Notes: generated from the sequence alone by a model not told the origin. DNA of 64,000 nucleotides from CAZOIA01 sp964579675 (GCA_964579675.1 CAZOIA010000004.1:4950-68949); one strand, 5' to 3'. Shown: positions 16,526-25,960, counted from the first letter of the stretch. Numbers and translations are program-made.

Positions 16526-18235
16526 TCAGCGGACCAGCATGAGCATCTCCTCAAGCAACTGATCCACGATCGAGGCATAGCGGGCTGCACCTTGAAACGC
16601 CCGTTCGAAGCGGAGCAGCGAAATCGTTTCCTCATCCAGGCTCACCCCACTGATGGATTCGCGCTGGGCGGTCAGCGACAGGGTGATGGCATCAGCGGCC
16701 TCGACGCCCGCCACTGCCGCCTGGCTCGTCACCGCGAGGTTGGCGGCGATCGCGTTGTAGAAATCGGTGAGGCTTTGCCCATTCAGGCCGGTCAGGGAAT
16801 CGGTCCCCAGGGCGGCGATCCGGGCCGCGTTCGAACCGTCGCCGGTCGTGCCTACCATCGCGGCGGCCAGCAGGTTCACGTTGCCGGTGAGCGTCGTGTT
16901 GACCGCGATGTCCTGGGCATCTCGCCCGGTGAAGAAGGTGTTGATCCCCAGTGCCGCCAGCACGTGAGAACTGTCCTCGGAGAACGTCATCTCGAACCCG
17001 GTGGCCGCGGTGAGCTGGAGCCGGTTGTCCACCGTCACTGCCGCCGTCACATTGGCCACGTTGGCGTTGATCTGGGCCACCAGCGAATCCAGCGAGTCGT
17101 CGGTGCCGACCCCGTCCAGATCAACGGTGATAGTGGTCGTGGTCGGGGTGCCGGAACTCTGATCCGTGACCGTGATGAGGAACGAGCCGTTCCGCGGCGT
17201 CAAATCCAGCCCGGCGCCGGTGCTGTTCAACACCGCCGCGGAATCGAGTACGTCGTAGGTGCCAACCACATTTATGATGCCCTCAAGCCCTTGGCCCTCG
17301 GCATGAACCTTGTTGACTTCCTGGATGAGGGCCTTGGCGAGACTGTTGAGCTGGGCCACGTATCCGAGGCTATGGGAATCTCGTGCCTCCACAAACCCGG
17401 CCAGTTCTCCGTTATCCAGGGCGATCGGGCCGTTGTTGTCGGCGAATCGGACAACGACCGTCGGCTCCCCGTTGACCGTCTCAAACGTACTCGTGATGCC
17501 GCGATTCAGGCCGCTCTGAATAAGCAGTTCGTTGCCGGCGTAAACATTGATACCGCCGTCGGGCTGTTCACGGATCTGGATTTCCAGGAGTTCAGCCAAC
17601 TCCCGCAGCAGTTGATCCCGCTGGTCGCGGAGGGCGTTGGCGCCGCCCCCCTGCGAACTCTCAAGAGCGGTGATCTGGACGTTCAACGCGGCGATGTCCT
17701 GCGTCAGCTCCCCTGCGTGCTGGGCTGCATCTTCCAGGTCGTGATTCAGTTCATCACGTATCACCAGCACATCGGACCGTTGCCGCTGGATCTCACGGAT
17801 CAGCGAATCGGCCGCCGTCAGCACCATGCCTCGAGCGGCCAGATCGTGCGGCTGATTCTGCAGCGAGCTGCAGGAGTTGAAGAACTCCTGCAGTAGCGTG
17901 GACAGGTCGGTGTCGGTCAGTTCGTGAAGTACGCCTTCGAGCTGTCCCAGAACCTGCTGCTCAACCACCGACCCTGACTGCTGCCCGATGGCCGCCCGGA
18001 GCCGGTTCTCCAGCGAGTGGTCCACATTCCGCCGCAGCGCCTCCAGCGCCACCCCGCCCCCCGGAGTAAAGCCTTCCGGCAGCAGTACACCCGTTGATGG
18101 CGTCATGACCGGCGTCTGCCGGGTGTAGCCGGGGCTGCCGGCGTTCGAGATGTTGTTGCCCACCACCTGCAGCGCGCTCTGGTACGCCAGCAGAGCACTC
18201 CGGCCGATCTGTAATGCTCCCGTAAGCAGACCCAT
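16526..18235 (-). CDS. flgK: Hook-filament junction protein FlgK (HAP1)
   Basis: The 569-residue protein starts GLLTGALQIGRSALLAYQSALQVVGNNISNAGSPGYTRQ, the rod/hook N-terminal signature. It continues with the FlgK coiled segment (LRDQRDQLLRELAELLEIQIREQPDGGINVYAGNELLIQSG) and ends ISGVSLDEETISLLRFERAFQGAARYASIVDQLLEEMLMLV, the C-terminal D0 helix. It sits between the hook and FlgL and is exported by the flagellar type III system. Its start is 2 nt after the flgN stop, so the two are translationally close, fitting FlgN as its chaperone. Confidence 0.96.
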   Translation of the reverse strand: MGLLTGALQIGRSALLAYQSALQVVGNNISNAGSPGYTRQTPVMTPSTGVLLPEGFTPGGGVALEALRRNVDHSLENRLRAAIGQQSGSVVEQQVLGQLEGVLHELTDTDLSTLLQEFFNSCSSLQNQPHDLAARGMVLTAADSLIREIQRQRSDVLVIRDELNHDLEDAAQHAGELTQDIAALNVQITALESSQGGGANALRDQRDQLLRELAELLEIQIREQPDGGINVYAGNELLIQSGLNRGITSTFETVNGEPTVVVRFADNNGPIALDNGELAGFVEARDSHSLGYVAQLNSLAKALIQEVNKVHAEGQGLEGIINVVGTYDVLDSAAVLNSTGAGLDLTPRNGSFLITVTDQSSGTPTTTTITVDLDGVGTDDSLDSLVAQINANVANVTAAVTVDNRLQLTAATGFEMTFSEDSSHVLAALGINTFFTGRDAQDIAVNTTLTGNVNLLAAAMVGTTGDGSNAARIAALGTDSLTGLNGQSLTDFYNAIAANLAVTSQAAVAGVEAADAITLSLTAQRESISGVSLDEETISLLRFERAFQGAARYASIVDQLLEEMLMLVR

Positions 18236-18237
18236 GA

Positions 18238-18759
18238 TTACCCAACCGCCTCAAATACGCTTGTCGATCCGGCGCGCTGCCGCTCTCCGCTTCGCGAGTA
18301 GACGTCCGCGCCCGTGCTCCCCGCGGTCATCACCGAGAAGACCTCTTCCATGTGCTTGAGCATTTCCCGGGTGATCAGCGTGGTCGTGACCCGCATCCGT
18401 TCGATCTCTTCGAGCCTTTCTCTCAAACCGGCCGCGGCCACGAGCAACTGGCTTCGTCTCGGCTCAGGGAAGTACTCCGCCAGTGCGGTCAGCCTGATCG
18501 CTTCGTCCTCAGCAGGGTCCAGGTTCAAGCTCTTCACGACGCGCCGGGTGATCTGGCGACGCAGCCCCTCGCGCTCCCTGATGCGCTCGGCCAGCATCAT
18601 CTCGCGGGCGGTAAGAGATTGAATTTGATCGCTGTCGGCCCGCTTGATCGCATCCAGTTTGCTGCGCATCAGCGCCGCCAATTCCCCGTGCAGCTCGAGC
18701 ATGTGGCTCAGGAGCCGGGCCAGATTGTTCGCCAGTACGTCCGCCTGCGAATCACTCAC
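18238..18759 (-). CDS. flgN: Flagellar chaperone FlgN family protein
   Basis: This 173-residue, almost entirely helical protein runs from a GTG at 18759 (AGAGG 9 nt upstream). It includes LARLLSHMLELHGELAALMRSKLDAIKRADSDQIQSLTAREMMLAERIREREGLRRQITRR, the FlgN pattern of a long amphipathic helix pair. FlgN keeps FlgK and FlgL export-competent. Position immediately before flgK and after the rod protein flgJ supports the call; sequence identity with characterised FlgN is low, as is usual for the family. Confidence 0.8.
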   Translation of the reverse strand: MSDSQADVLANNLARLLSHMLELHGELAALMRSKLDAIKRADSDQIQSLTAREMMLAERIREREGLRRQITRRVVKSLNLDPAEDEAIRLTALAEYFPEPRRSQLLVAAAGLRERLEEIERMRVTTTLITREMLKHMEEVFSVMTAGSTGADVYSRSGERQRAGSTSVFEAVG

Positions 18760-18761
18760 CG

Positions 18762-19052
18762 TCAGGACCTCTTGATCAGCCGGTTGTAGATCGCTTCACT
18801 CAGACTGTTCCGCGTGCCTTGCCCCGCCCGACGGGCAAGCTCCAGGTCGAGCTGCCCGGCGAAAATCTCCTCGCCTCGACCACCGTGACCGAGTTCGCCC
18901 TTGAGCGCGCTGTTACGGGCGATCTTGAGCATCTCTCCAAGGAAGGTCACACCGACCATCTCGTCCACCGCCTGGCGAAGCATCGCACGACGGCACTGGG
19001 GAGAGGCGGCCCCAACCGCAGCCGGGTCGAGATGCAACTGCTGGATGCTCAT
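18762..19052 (-). CDS. flgJ: Rod-binding protein, FlgJ N-terminal type
   Basis: The 96-residue product contains the rod-binding motif (AMLRQAVDEMVGVTFLGEMLKIARNSALKGELGHGGRGEEIFAGQLDLELARRAGQ). It lacks the muramidase domain found in gammaproteobacterial FlgJ, so wall opening must use a separate enzyme. It acts in the periplasm as scaffold for rod assembly. Its ATG overlaps the flgI TGA by one base (TGATG), with GGAGG upstream. Confidence 0.88.
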   Translation of the reverse strand: MSIQQLHLDPAAVGAASPQCRRAMLRQAVDEMVGVTFLGEMLKIARNSALKGELGHGGRGEEIFAGQLDLELARRAGQGTRNSLSEAIYNRLIKRS

Positions 19053-20233
19053 CAGTCCTCCACGATTAATGTCGCGTACAGCTTGCCCGTCTTCTTCAAC
19101 TGTTCGATAATCGTGATCCGATCCGGGGCCGGCACACGCAACTGACTCAACGCCTGAACCAGATCCGTAAGCTTGGCCCCCCCTTTCTTCTGGGGATCCA
19201 CCGCCACGAACTCCGTTGTGAGGACGCGCGGGTTGCCCGCTGTCGCGGGCGGCTCGGGGACCATCGTGGTGATGGTCAACCCCTTATGGGTAATGACAGC
19301 CGGAGCGATCTCCACGTCGCCCGTAATCACGATCGACCCGGACTTCCGGTGAATCGTGACCCGGGCCTCGGTGAATGGCATGAACAGTTGCAGACTCTCG
19401 AGACGGGCCAGGAACGGCGCGGGGTTGACCCGTTCCTCCGCGGGAATCCGCACGATCACCGTCCGAGGATCAAAGGCCCTGGCAATCTGGTCGCTGGCGT
19501 TACCGGTTGCCACCCCGGGAACGGAAGCCTCTTCGTTGATCGCCTGGGCAATGGTGGACGCGATGCCCCACTCGGCCAGCGGCTCATGGATCACGAAGGT
19601 GATGTAAGGTTCGTCCGGACGGAGCCAGCTAAGGGGGCGAACCGTATTGCGAACCTTGTAAACCTCCAGATCACGCCCGAGGGCCACGTAGTTGTGGATC
19701 CAGTCCTGTTCGAGCGTGGCCCCCTGAGCGATCCGGGCAACCGTCGGGACCTCAAGGTCTTCGAGTTGCAGGGGCCCGCCCGCCAGGGCCATGACGCCCC
19801 GGGGATCATCCGGATGCGGGCCCACGAGCGGCGTCAACAACAGCCGGCCGCCCAACAGGCTCTTGGCCGAACCGACGCTACTGACCTTTACGTCCACCCG
19901 CTCGCCCTCGCGCGCTCCGTCGCGGGGCAGCGTCGCTTCCACTTCGACGATGGCCACGTTCTTGGCGTCTTTCAGTTCATCCAACGTCATGATCGGATTC
20001 GCGAATCGCAGATGCGCCTGGGCCAGGGCCCGCATCGTCGGGGCGTACTTCCCGCCGTCGCCGGTGCGATTCAGCCCCACCACCAGGCCGAACCCGACCA
20101 GCTTATTGATCCGCGAGCCCTGCAAGTGCGTGATGTCGCCGATCTTCACCGCAAACGCGGTGGCCGGCACCAGCAACGACCCCAGCATCACACCGGTCAG
20201 TCGCATCCAGACTGTGTTTCGCCAGCCGGTCAT
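19052..20233 (-). CDS. flgI: Flagellar P-ring protein FlgI
   Basis: The 393-residue product has a signal peptide (about 1-28, VMLGSLLVPATAFA) and then the highly conserved VKIGDITHLQGSRINKLVGFGLVVGLNRTGDGGKYAPTMRALAQ. Later landmarks are KNVAIVEVEATLPRDGAREGERVDVKVSSVGSAKSLLGGRLLLTPL and DLVQALSQLRVPAPDRITIIEQLKKTGKLYATLIVE at the C-terminus. It forms the peptidoglycan-level bushing around the rod. GGAGA lies 7 nt upstream of the ATG. A P-ring together with FlgH implies a diderm envelope. Confidence 0.97.
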   Translation of the reverse strand: MTGWRNTVWMRLTGVMLGSLLVPATAFAVKIGDITHLQGSRINKLVGFGLVVGLNRTGDGGKYAPTMRALAQAHLRFANPIMTLDELKDAKNVAIVEVEATLPRDGAREGERVDVKVSSVGSAKSLLGGRLLLTPLVGPHPDDPRGVMALAGGPLQLEDLEVPTVARIAQGATLEQDWIHNYVALGRDLEVYKVRNTVRPLSWLRPDEPYITFVIHEPLAEWGIASTIAQAINEEASVPGVATGNASDQIARAFDPRTVIVRIPAEERVNPAPFLARLESLQLFMPFTEARVTIHRKSGSIVITGDVEIAPAVITHKGLTITTMVPEPPATAGNPRVLTTEFVAVDPQKKGGAKLTDLVQALSQLRVPAPDRITIIEQLKKTGKLYATLIVED

Positions 20234-20309
20234 GAGCGTCTCCGCACTTCGCCTTTCCCCGGCCCGCAGCGGCGGCGTCGCCGCCGGGCACTCTCACCAC
20301 CGCCCGGCC

Positions 20310-21071
20310 TCAAAATGGCCGGGCCCAATCCAGAATCCGCGGTATCCAGCCCCGCCGGGTCGCGTCACGCAACGCGCCGACGTTCTTCTCAACCAGCACC
20401 AGTTCCGCAACCTGGGTGCTCAGGATCGAGTTGTCCGGCGTGACGTCCTCGCTGCGGCACACGCCGGTTACCGTGATCTCGATTTCCTCCTCGTCGTGCC
20501 TCTCCACCTGTTTCGCTTCCAGGACCAGGTTGCCGTTCGGCTTGACATCGATGATTGTGGACTGGATCCGGGTCGTGAACTGGTCCTTTCGCTCGTTCTT
20601 CCCGTCCGTCTCATACTTGTTGTCGAAGTTGAACTTGAAGCCCGGATCGCCGTTGCTCAATTGGTCCGTTCCCAGGCGATCACGTGGATAGAAGCGGAAC
20701 CACTCGCTCAGCTTCCCTTCGATGTCCCACTTCTTCTCCGTATCCAGCTTGCCTTTGGCCTTGTAGTTCTTCTGTTGACGAACGATGATGGTGATAAGGT
20801 CTTGGGGTTTGAACTTCCGCGGCGGCAGGCGGGGAATGGCAATCAGCGACACCGCCTCGATCGCCTTCGTGGATACCCGGGACTCGTCCTTGGGAGGCAT
20901 GGCCACAAAGCGGGAGCTGCCCGCGCCCGCCGGCGCGCCGGTCGCGGCCAGGCTCGCAGCGGCATGCGGCTGCGCGGTCGGGGGCAGCCGCATCAGCGAG
21001 GAACTCTGACCCGCCAACTCCGAGGCCAACCCACAAACCAACAGCCAAACCATGATGCAAACCGATCGCAT
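20310..21071 (-). CDS. flgH: Flagellar L-ring protein FlgH
   Basis: Start set at 21071, where the ATG overlaps the flgA stop (TAATG); the upstream in-frame extension is flgA out of frame. The 253-residue protein has a short signal (MRSVCIMVWLLVCGLASELAGQ) with Cys13, a weak lipobox. FlgH core segments follow: DLITIIVRQQKNYKAKGKLDTEKKWDIEGKLSEWFRFYP, FTTRIQSTIIDVKPNGNLVLEAKQVERHDEEEIEITVTGVCRSEDVTPDNSILSTQVAELVLVEKNVGALRDATRRGWI. It forms the outer-membrane ring. Confidence 0.95.
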   Translation of the reverse strand: MRSVCIMVWLLVCGLASELAGQSSSLMRLPPTAQPHAAASLAATGAPAGAGSSRFVAMPPKDESRVSTKAIEAVSLIAIPRLPPRKFKPQDLITIIVRQQKNYKAKGKLDTEKKWDIEGKLSEWFRFYPRDRLGTDQLSNGDPGFKFNFDNKYETDGKNERKDQFTTRIQSTIIDVKPNGNLVLEAKQVERHDEEEIEITVTGVCRSEDVTPDNSILSTQVAELVLVEKNVGALRDATRRGWIPRILDWARPF

Positions 21072-22315
21072 TAAAGATCCTCTTTCGTCGGGGCCGGTGC
21101 CCTGCCCGGTTCTCGATCCCGGCTGGGAATCTCCGCGGTCTTGTGACCGGTCACGATTGCGGTGAATACTCCCGCGTTCCTCTTGGCCATTTCGTTCTTG
21201 AGCTCGACCGTATCGCCGTACCCGCCGCCAGACAGCGCCCGGGCCGATCCTCTGATCATCAGGCTTCCCCGACGCACGATCACCGTCACCAGGTCGTTGC
21301 GCCGCACGAGGGGCACGGGCTCGATGTCCCGGGAACAAACCTGGTCTGCCTCCCTGATGAAGCGTTTCGCGCGCTGGCCGATCAGCGGTCCCGTTTCCGT
21401 CAAGCCGATCTCCTCGATGCGGTGGAAGACGCGGTCCTCGAGAGCCAGGTCATTGGGGCCGATCGTTTCGCCACGATTGATCTGCCGGGCCCCCACCACC
21501 ACCTGCTTCCGCAGCGAGACCTTGGCGATGACCTGAAGCACCTGCTTGACCTGGTTCTTCTCGAGGATGGTGACCTCGAAGGGCACCAGACCGAGCAAGC
21601 GGTCGCTGCGATCCCGCACTTCGAACTCATAGGTCGCCTTAGAAAGCCCGAGAAGCCGGGTGACCGCAGGTGTGAACTCGATCAAGGGCAAGCCCCCGAT
21701 GTTCGCCAGCCGCTTGCTGATGTGCTCGTGGAGCGCGCCCCCCAGGGTATTCGGATCGATGCGAGTCGAGGTGTCCGCCGTCGCACCGTTCGAGGCGGGA
21801 GCAGCTCCTGCATGATTCTCGCCGGGTTTTGATCGAAGCTTCTGAAGCGCGCCCGGCACGCCGGATCGGCCGGTGCCGCTCGCGACGGGGCGCGTGACCG
21901 TGCAACGCGTACTGCCGCGGAACACCCACCGGCCGAGATTCGCACCCCGGCCGACGAGCACTTTCTGAACGTGGTTCAGATCAACAATCCGGGATCTGCC
22001 GGCCTTCGGGGCCTGGGCGATCGGCCATTTGGCCGCCAGTTCCGCCACTTCGCCCTCGACCTCCGCCAAGTCGGCCAGGGTCACCCGAGCCGCCGCGACC
22101 ACCGCGGTGGGGTACATGCGAACGATCGTTTCGGCGGAGCTGCTTTCCGGGCGACGGTCGGCCCCATCGCCAACACCCGCCGCGGCAACCGCCGACACGC
22201 AGGCCAGGGCCGCTGCCACGATGCCCGCACGCACCGGCCCTGCGGCATGCTTCAAGTCGAAATGATTGCCGCCCTCAATCCCTCCATCCAGCAGTGTCCG
22301 CTTTGCATCCTGCAT
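21071..22315 (-). CDS. flgA: Flagellar P-ring assembly chaperone FlgA
   Basis: The 414-residue protein starts at the ATG at 22315 (GGAGG 6 nt upstream). It has an unusually long N-terminal stretch before its hydrophobic export segment (about 28-47). The C-terminal half holds the SAF/FlgA domain (LRKQVVVGARQINRGETIGPNDLALEDR, IGQRAKRFIREADQVCSRDIEPVPLVRRNDLVTVIVRRGSLMI, GDTVELKNEMAKRNAGVFTAIVTG). FlgA helps FlgI assemble in the periplasm. Its family is about 220-350 residues; the extra is a low-complexity insert around 130-200. Confidence 0.9.
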   Translation of the reverse strand: MQDAKRTLLDGGIEGGNHFDLKHAAGPVRAGIVAAALACVSAVAAAGVGDGADRRPESSSAETIVRMYPTAVVAAARVTLADLAEVEGEVAELAAKWPIAQAPKAGRSRIVDLNHVQKVLVGRGANLGRWVFRGSTRCTVTRPVASGTGRSGVPGALQKLRSKPGENHAGAAPASNGATADTSTRIDPNTLGGALHEHISKRLANIGGLPLIEFTPAVTRLLGLSKATYEFEVRDRSDRLLGLVPFEVTILEKNQVKQVLQVIAKVSLRKQVVVGARQINRGETIGPNDLALEDRVFHRIEEIGLTETGPLIGQRAKRFIREADQVCSRDIEPVPLVRRNDLVTVIVRRGSLMIRGSARALSGGGYGDTVELKNEMAKRNAGVFTAIVTGHKTAEIPSRDREPGRAPAPTKEDL

Positions 22316-22409
22316 CGACGACCTCCGCGCCGTTACCAGGCTCCGCGGGCAACCCTACTCCTCGTGCCCGCCGCTTCCTCGCCTCCGCGGTTCGACCTTA
22401 CCTTGGCGC

Positions 22410-23216
22410 CTACCTCCGCAGATTCGCTACCACGCGCAGCATGTCATCCGCGCTCTGGATTGCCTGAGAGTTCAACTCAAACCCCCGCTGGGTGAAGATC
22501 AGGTCCACCAGTTCACGAACCGGCTCGACGTTGCTGCCTTCCAGCACCCCGCTCTTGAGGGCCCCGAGCCCGTCCTCCATCGGGTTACCCTCAATGGGCG
22601 TCCCCGAGGCATCCGTCTCGATGAAGAGGTTCTTGCCGATCGAGAGCAGACCCTCGGGATTAACGAACCGGGACAGCTCGATCTGACCCACCTGCACCAA
22701 CTCCGGGTTGCCCTGCTGAAGAACCCTGACCTGGCCCGTCCGCTCGATCTCGACCTGGATGACGTCTTCCCCCAGGGTCACCGGCGGCTCCAGCAGCGAG
22801 CCGTCGCTGTTGGCCAGCACCAGGTTGCCGTTGGCGTTCTGGACGAAGTTGCCCGCACGGGTGTAGGCAATGATCTCCTCCCCGTTGTGGTAGGTCCTGA
22901 CCTTGAAGAAGCCCGGCCCCTCGATGGCTACGTCCAGTTCCCGACCGGTCAGGTCGAGCGTGCCGTTCTCGAAATTCAGTTGCGTACCCGAGACCTGTAC
23001 TCCAAGCCCGACCTGGATGCCGTGGGGGTTCGGCTCGTCGTTGACATCCCGCACGCCCGGCTCCCGGCGAATCTGGTACAGCAGGTCCTCGAAATTCACC
23101 CGCGATCGTTTGAACCCGACGGTATTGACGTTGGCGAGGTTGTTGGCCACCACGTTGAGCTTCGTGTCAAGCGCTCTCATCCCCGTGGCGGCAGCATGCA
23201 TCGCGCTGATACCCAT
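22410..23216 (-). CDS. flgG: Flagellar distal rod protein FlgG
   Basis: The 268-residue protein has MGISAMHAAATGMRALDTKLNVVANNLANVNTVGFKRSRVNFEDLLYQ, the distal-rod signature. Core DVAIEGPGFFKVRTYHNGEEIIAYTRAGNFVQNANGNLVLANSDG and C-terminal NVEPVRELVDLIFTQRGFELNSQAIQSADDMLRVVANLRR follow. It forms the outer part of the drive shaft. A 24-bp gap separates it from flgF. Confidence 0.97.
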   Translation of the reverse strand: MGISAMHAAATGMRALDTKLNVVANNLANVNTVGFKRSRVNFEDLLYQIRREPGVRDVNDEPNPHGIQVGLGVQVSGTQLNFENGTLDLTGRELDVAIEGPGFFKVRTYHNGEEIIAYTRAGNFVQNANGNLVLANSDGSLLEPPVTLGEDVIQVEIERTGQVRVLQQGNPELVQVGQIELSRFVNPEGLLSIGKNLFIETDASGTPIEGNPMEDGLGALKSGVLEGSNVEPVRELVDLIFTQRGFELNSQAIQSADDMLRVVANLRR

Positions 23217-23240
23217 CGCGTTTACTCAACCTTTCGGTAT

Positions 23241-24002
23241 CTACCGAAGCCGGGCGATGTCATTGACCGCCCGTCCCAACGTCGAATCCGCCAGGCCAAT
23301 GAGCGTCGCATTGAGCTCATAGGCCCGGGACACCTCGATCATGGCCACCATTGTTTGCGTCGGATCGACCGTGGAAGCCTCGACCGCCCCCGTGCGCAAC
23401 TGCGCGGCCCGCGGCGCCGGCTCCACGCCCACCGCCTCGAACAGGTTCCCGCCGATCTTGCGGAACCGCGAGGTGTCTTCCAAGCCGACTACGCCCAGCC
23501 GCCCGAAGGTCGCGTTGCCCGCACGCACCTCCCCGCTTGCCTCAATCCGCACCTTGTCCGTGGCTTCTTCGGAAACCACGATCGGCTGCCCCTGGTCGTC
23601 GAGCACCGGATGGTTTCCCGCAACCGTGACCAGTTCGCCGCCGGCGTTGAGCGTGAATCGCCCGTCCCGAGTGTAGCGCACCGCGTCCCCGTCACGCACC
23701 GCAAAGAAGCCGTCGCCTGCCAGGGCCACATCCAACGGACCCCTTGTCGCTTTGATCACCCCTTGCTCAAAGCTGGTATGCGTCGGCGCGACGAATGAAC
23801 CGCCGGTCATCCGATCCAACCCCGGATTGCTCCAGGACGAATCGGTGATATCCTCCTCGGACGCCACCTGACGCTCACGCACGATGGTCAGATCATGCTT
23901 GAAGCCGGCCGTATCGACGTTGGCCAGGTTATTGGCCAGTACCGCTTGTCGATACTGATTCACCTGAAGGCCGGCTGCTGATTGATAAATGCCATAGACC
24001 AT
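23241..24002 (-). CDS. flgF: Flagellar rod protein FlgF
   Basis: The ATG at 24002 was chosen because MVYGIYQSAAGLQVNQYRQAVLANNLANVDTAGFKHDLTIVRE matches the rod-protein N-terminus; a GTG 13 codons earlier would add a non-family extension. The product has 253 residues with core GPLDVALAGDGFFAVRDGDAVRYTRDGRFTLNAGGELVTVAGNHPVLD. The C-terminus is STVDPTQTMVAMIEVSRAYELNATLIGLADSTLGRAVNDIARLR. It is the proximal rod subunit next to FlgG, and the first flagellar gene of the run. Confidence 0.9.
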   Translation of the reverse strand: MVYGIYQSAAGLQVNQYRQAVLANNLANVDTAGFKHDLTIVRERQVASEEDITDSSWSNPGLDRMTGGSFVAPTHTSFEQGVIKATRGPLDVALAGDGFFAVRDGDAVRYTRDGRFTLNAGGELVTVAGNHPVLDDQGQPIVVSEEATDKVRIEASGEVRAGNATFGRLGVVGLEDTSRFRKIGGNLFEAVGVEPAPRAAQLRTGAVEASTVDPTQTMVAMIEVSRAYELNATLIGLADSTLGRAVNDIARLR

Positions 24003-24089
24003 CGCGTATCCAACCTCGCTTACCGGCGGCTCATTCGTCACGCGGATAGCGCCCGTCCTTCGCTTGAGCCGGTCCAGCTACCGTTTCAT

Positions 24090-24233
24090 CTATTCGTCCC
24101 TCCCGCGGTAGGCTGCCCCGGCCTCTTCAACCGCCGGTCCGTCGTGCGTCATCCGGACTCGCTCGGCCAGATGAATATCGCTGGCCATGATGGCGGCCTG
24201 CACTATGCGCGCGCCGATGGTGGTCCAATCCAT
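24090..24233 (-). CDS. Possible small protein upstream of flgF
   Basis: A 47-residue frame, MDWTTIGARIVQAAIMASDIHLAERV and on to a stop at 24090, starts at an ATG at 24233 with AAGGGAAGG just upstream (spacing short). It is soluble and weakly amphipathic, with no family I recognise. It is included because it has a ribosome site and faces the flagellar genes; it may be chance. Confidence 0.3.
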   Translation of the reverse strand: MDWTTIGARIVQAAIMASDIHLAERVRMTHDGPAVEEAGAAYRGRDE

Positions 24234-24597
24234 GGACCTTCCCTTGCGATCCGTCGCTCCGTGCACCAGTCGCACGCCCATCGACACACTCCTCACGCAA
24301 GCCGGTCATCACCCGCTACTCATCGAGGTGGACCGACGGTGCTTGCCCCGGCGTCGGGCAACCGGTGTGCCAGAACATCGCGGCGCGCGAATTGCGGAGG
24401 GCGCAACGATCCCCACACACGGTAAGTGCTTTGTATACAAGAGATTACGGAGATTGGTGAACCAGGCAGGCGCCCTGGGGGCGTCGTCCGCGCTTCCTCC
24501 CCGCGCCGCGCAACTCCTGCCTGAGGCCGGCAACTCTTGCCGACCCTCGACGCCTCCAACGAATGGTTATGCCCGACTTGCCTCGCTCAGACCAGCG
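24234..24597. other. Intergenic region murD-flgF
   Basis: The 364 bp contain no convincing gene. The only signal is the minus-strand promoter at 24432-24461, a good site for transcription into the flagellar cluster. Confidence 0.4.
24432..24461 (-). promoter_or_regulatory. Candidate promoter for the flagellar cluster
   Basis: The minus strand has TTCACC (24456-24461), an 18-bp spacer and TATACA (24432-24437). It lies in a local AT-rich patch between murD and flgF, with no competing gene on that strand. Confidence 0.4.
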
Positions 24598-25947
24598 TCA
24601 CCCCGCCAGCGAGCGAACCAACTTGCGAAAGGCCTCGCCCCGCTCCTCGTAGTTGCTGAACATGTCGTAACTGGTGCAGGCGGGCGACAGCACCACGACG
24701 TCGCCCTGGTGGGCCAGGCTCCGGGCCCGGCCAACCGCCTCCTCAAAGCCGTCGGCCAATTCCACCTGCGCCGAACGCGATGAACGGTCCACGTGCTTCG
24801 CTACTTCCTCGAAGAGCTTGTCTCTGGTTTCGCCGTAGCACACCACCGCCCTGGCCTTGCAGGCGAGCCGGCTACCGAGGTCCTCGAACGCCATTCCCTT
24901 GTCCCTGCCCCCCACCAGCATCACCACCGGCTCGGCAAACGTCTCCAAGGCAATGCAGGCCGATTCCGGCGTGGTTGACTTGGAATCGTTGAAGTACCGG
25001 ACCCCGTCGTGCTCACCGACCAGTTCAAGACGGTGCGGCAAACCGGTGAACGTGGCCAGCCCCCGCGCGATCAAATCGTCCCCGAGACCCACGGCCCGTG
25101 CAACCGCCACCGCGGCGGCCGCGTTCTCCTCGTTATGGCGGCCCGGCACGCGCAAAGCATCCCTGAATCCAGGCTCAAACTCGTAGCGGCGGATTCGCGG
25201 GCCCCCGCCCACACGTTCGACCTCTCTTGCCAGAGCGCCCTGCTCGCGGTGGATCAACACCAGACTGTCCGGCGACTGAAACCGGACTATGTTCAACTTG
25301 GCGTCCGTGTAGGCCTCCATGGTGCGGTGCCGGTCCAGGTGATTCGGTTTGATGTTCGTGATCACCGCCACCAGGGGACTCCACGCCAACGCCGCCAGAT
25401 CCTCCAATTGGAAGCTGGACAGCTCAAGCACCACGATGTCATCCGCGGTCATGTGATCCAGATGACTCAGCAGTGAGCACCCGATATTGCCGCCGACGTG
25501 GACTGGTGGCAGATGCCCCGCCGACCAGGCGGTCGTCAGGATCGCCCCGATCATCGCGGTGGTCGTGCTCTTGCCCGCCGATCCCGTCACGCCAACCACC
25601 AGCCGGGCGCAGCAACGCTCGACAAAGAGGTTCATCTCACTACTGAGCGGAATCCCGCGGGTGACGGCTTCCTGAACGAACTCGGACCTGGCCTTGTCAA
25701 CCGCCGGGCTGACCACGAGCAGATCGCACCCATCCAGGTCGCCCGGGTCGTGCCCCCCCAGATGCAGAGTCACCGGCAACCCGGCCAGTTGGACGACGCT
25801 CTCGGCGAGCACGTCGGCTGACTCACGGTCGGTCACCGTGACCCGGGCACCGCACTCGACGAGCCACCGGCTCACCGCAATCCCACCCCCGAACCGCCCC
25901 AGGCCCATCACCACCACTCGTCGCCCAGCCAGATCGCTCGCTTTCAT
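24598..25947 (-). CDS. murD: UDP-N-acetylmuramoylalanine--D-glutamate ligase
   Basis: The 449-residue protein starts at the ATG at 25947 (MKASDLAGRRVVVMGLGRFGGGIAVSRWL). It has the Mur ligase P-loop GVTGSAGKSTT at residues 119-129, the central EMNLFVERC, NIKPNHLDRH, and C-terminal YFNDSKSTTPESACIALETFAEPVVMLVGGRDKGMAFEDL and VVLSPACTSYDMFSNYEERGEAF. It adds D-glutamate to UDP-MurNAc-L-Ala using ATP, in the cytosol. It is an isolated mur gene here, not part of a dcw cluster. A TACAAT box lies 7 nt before the ATG and no Shine-Dalgarno is seen. Confidence 0.95.
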   Translation of the reverse strand: MKASDLAGRRVVVMGLGRFGGGIAVSRWLVECGARVTVTDRESADVLAESVVQLAGLPVTLHLGGHDPGDLDGCDLLVVSPAVDKARSEFVQEAVTRGIPLSSEMNLFVERCCARLVVGVTGSAGKSTTTAMIGAILTTAWSAGHLPPVHVGGNIGCSLLSHLDHMTADDIVVLELSSFQLEDLAALAWSPLVAVITNIKPNHLDRHRTMEAYTDAKLNIVRFQSPDSLVLIHREQGALAREVERVGGGPRIRRYEFEPGFRDALRVPGRHNEENAAAAVAVARAVGLGDDLIARGLATFTGLPHRLELVGEHDGVRYFNDSKSTTPESACIALETFAEPVVMLVGGRDKGMAFEDLGSRLACKARAVVCYGETRDKLFEEVAKHVDRSSRSAQVELADGFEEAVGRARSLAHQGDVVVLSPACTSYDMFSNYEERGEAFRKLVRSLAG

Positions 25948-25954
25948 GACCGGG

Positions 25955-25960
25955 ATTGTA
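25955..25960 (-). promoter_or_regulatory. -10 element (TACAAT) directly before murD
   Basis: Minus-strand TACAAT with 7 nt to the start codon at 25947. It predicts a transcript starting at the ATG; no good -35 is present and no ribosome site. Confidence 0.4.
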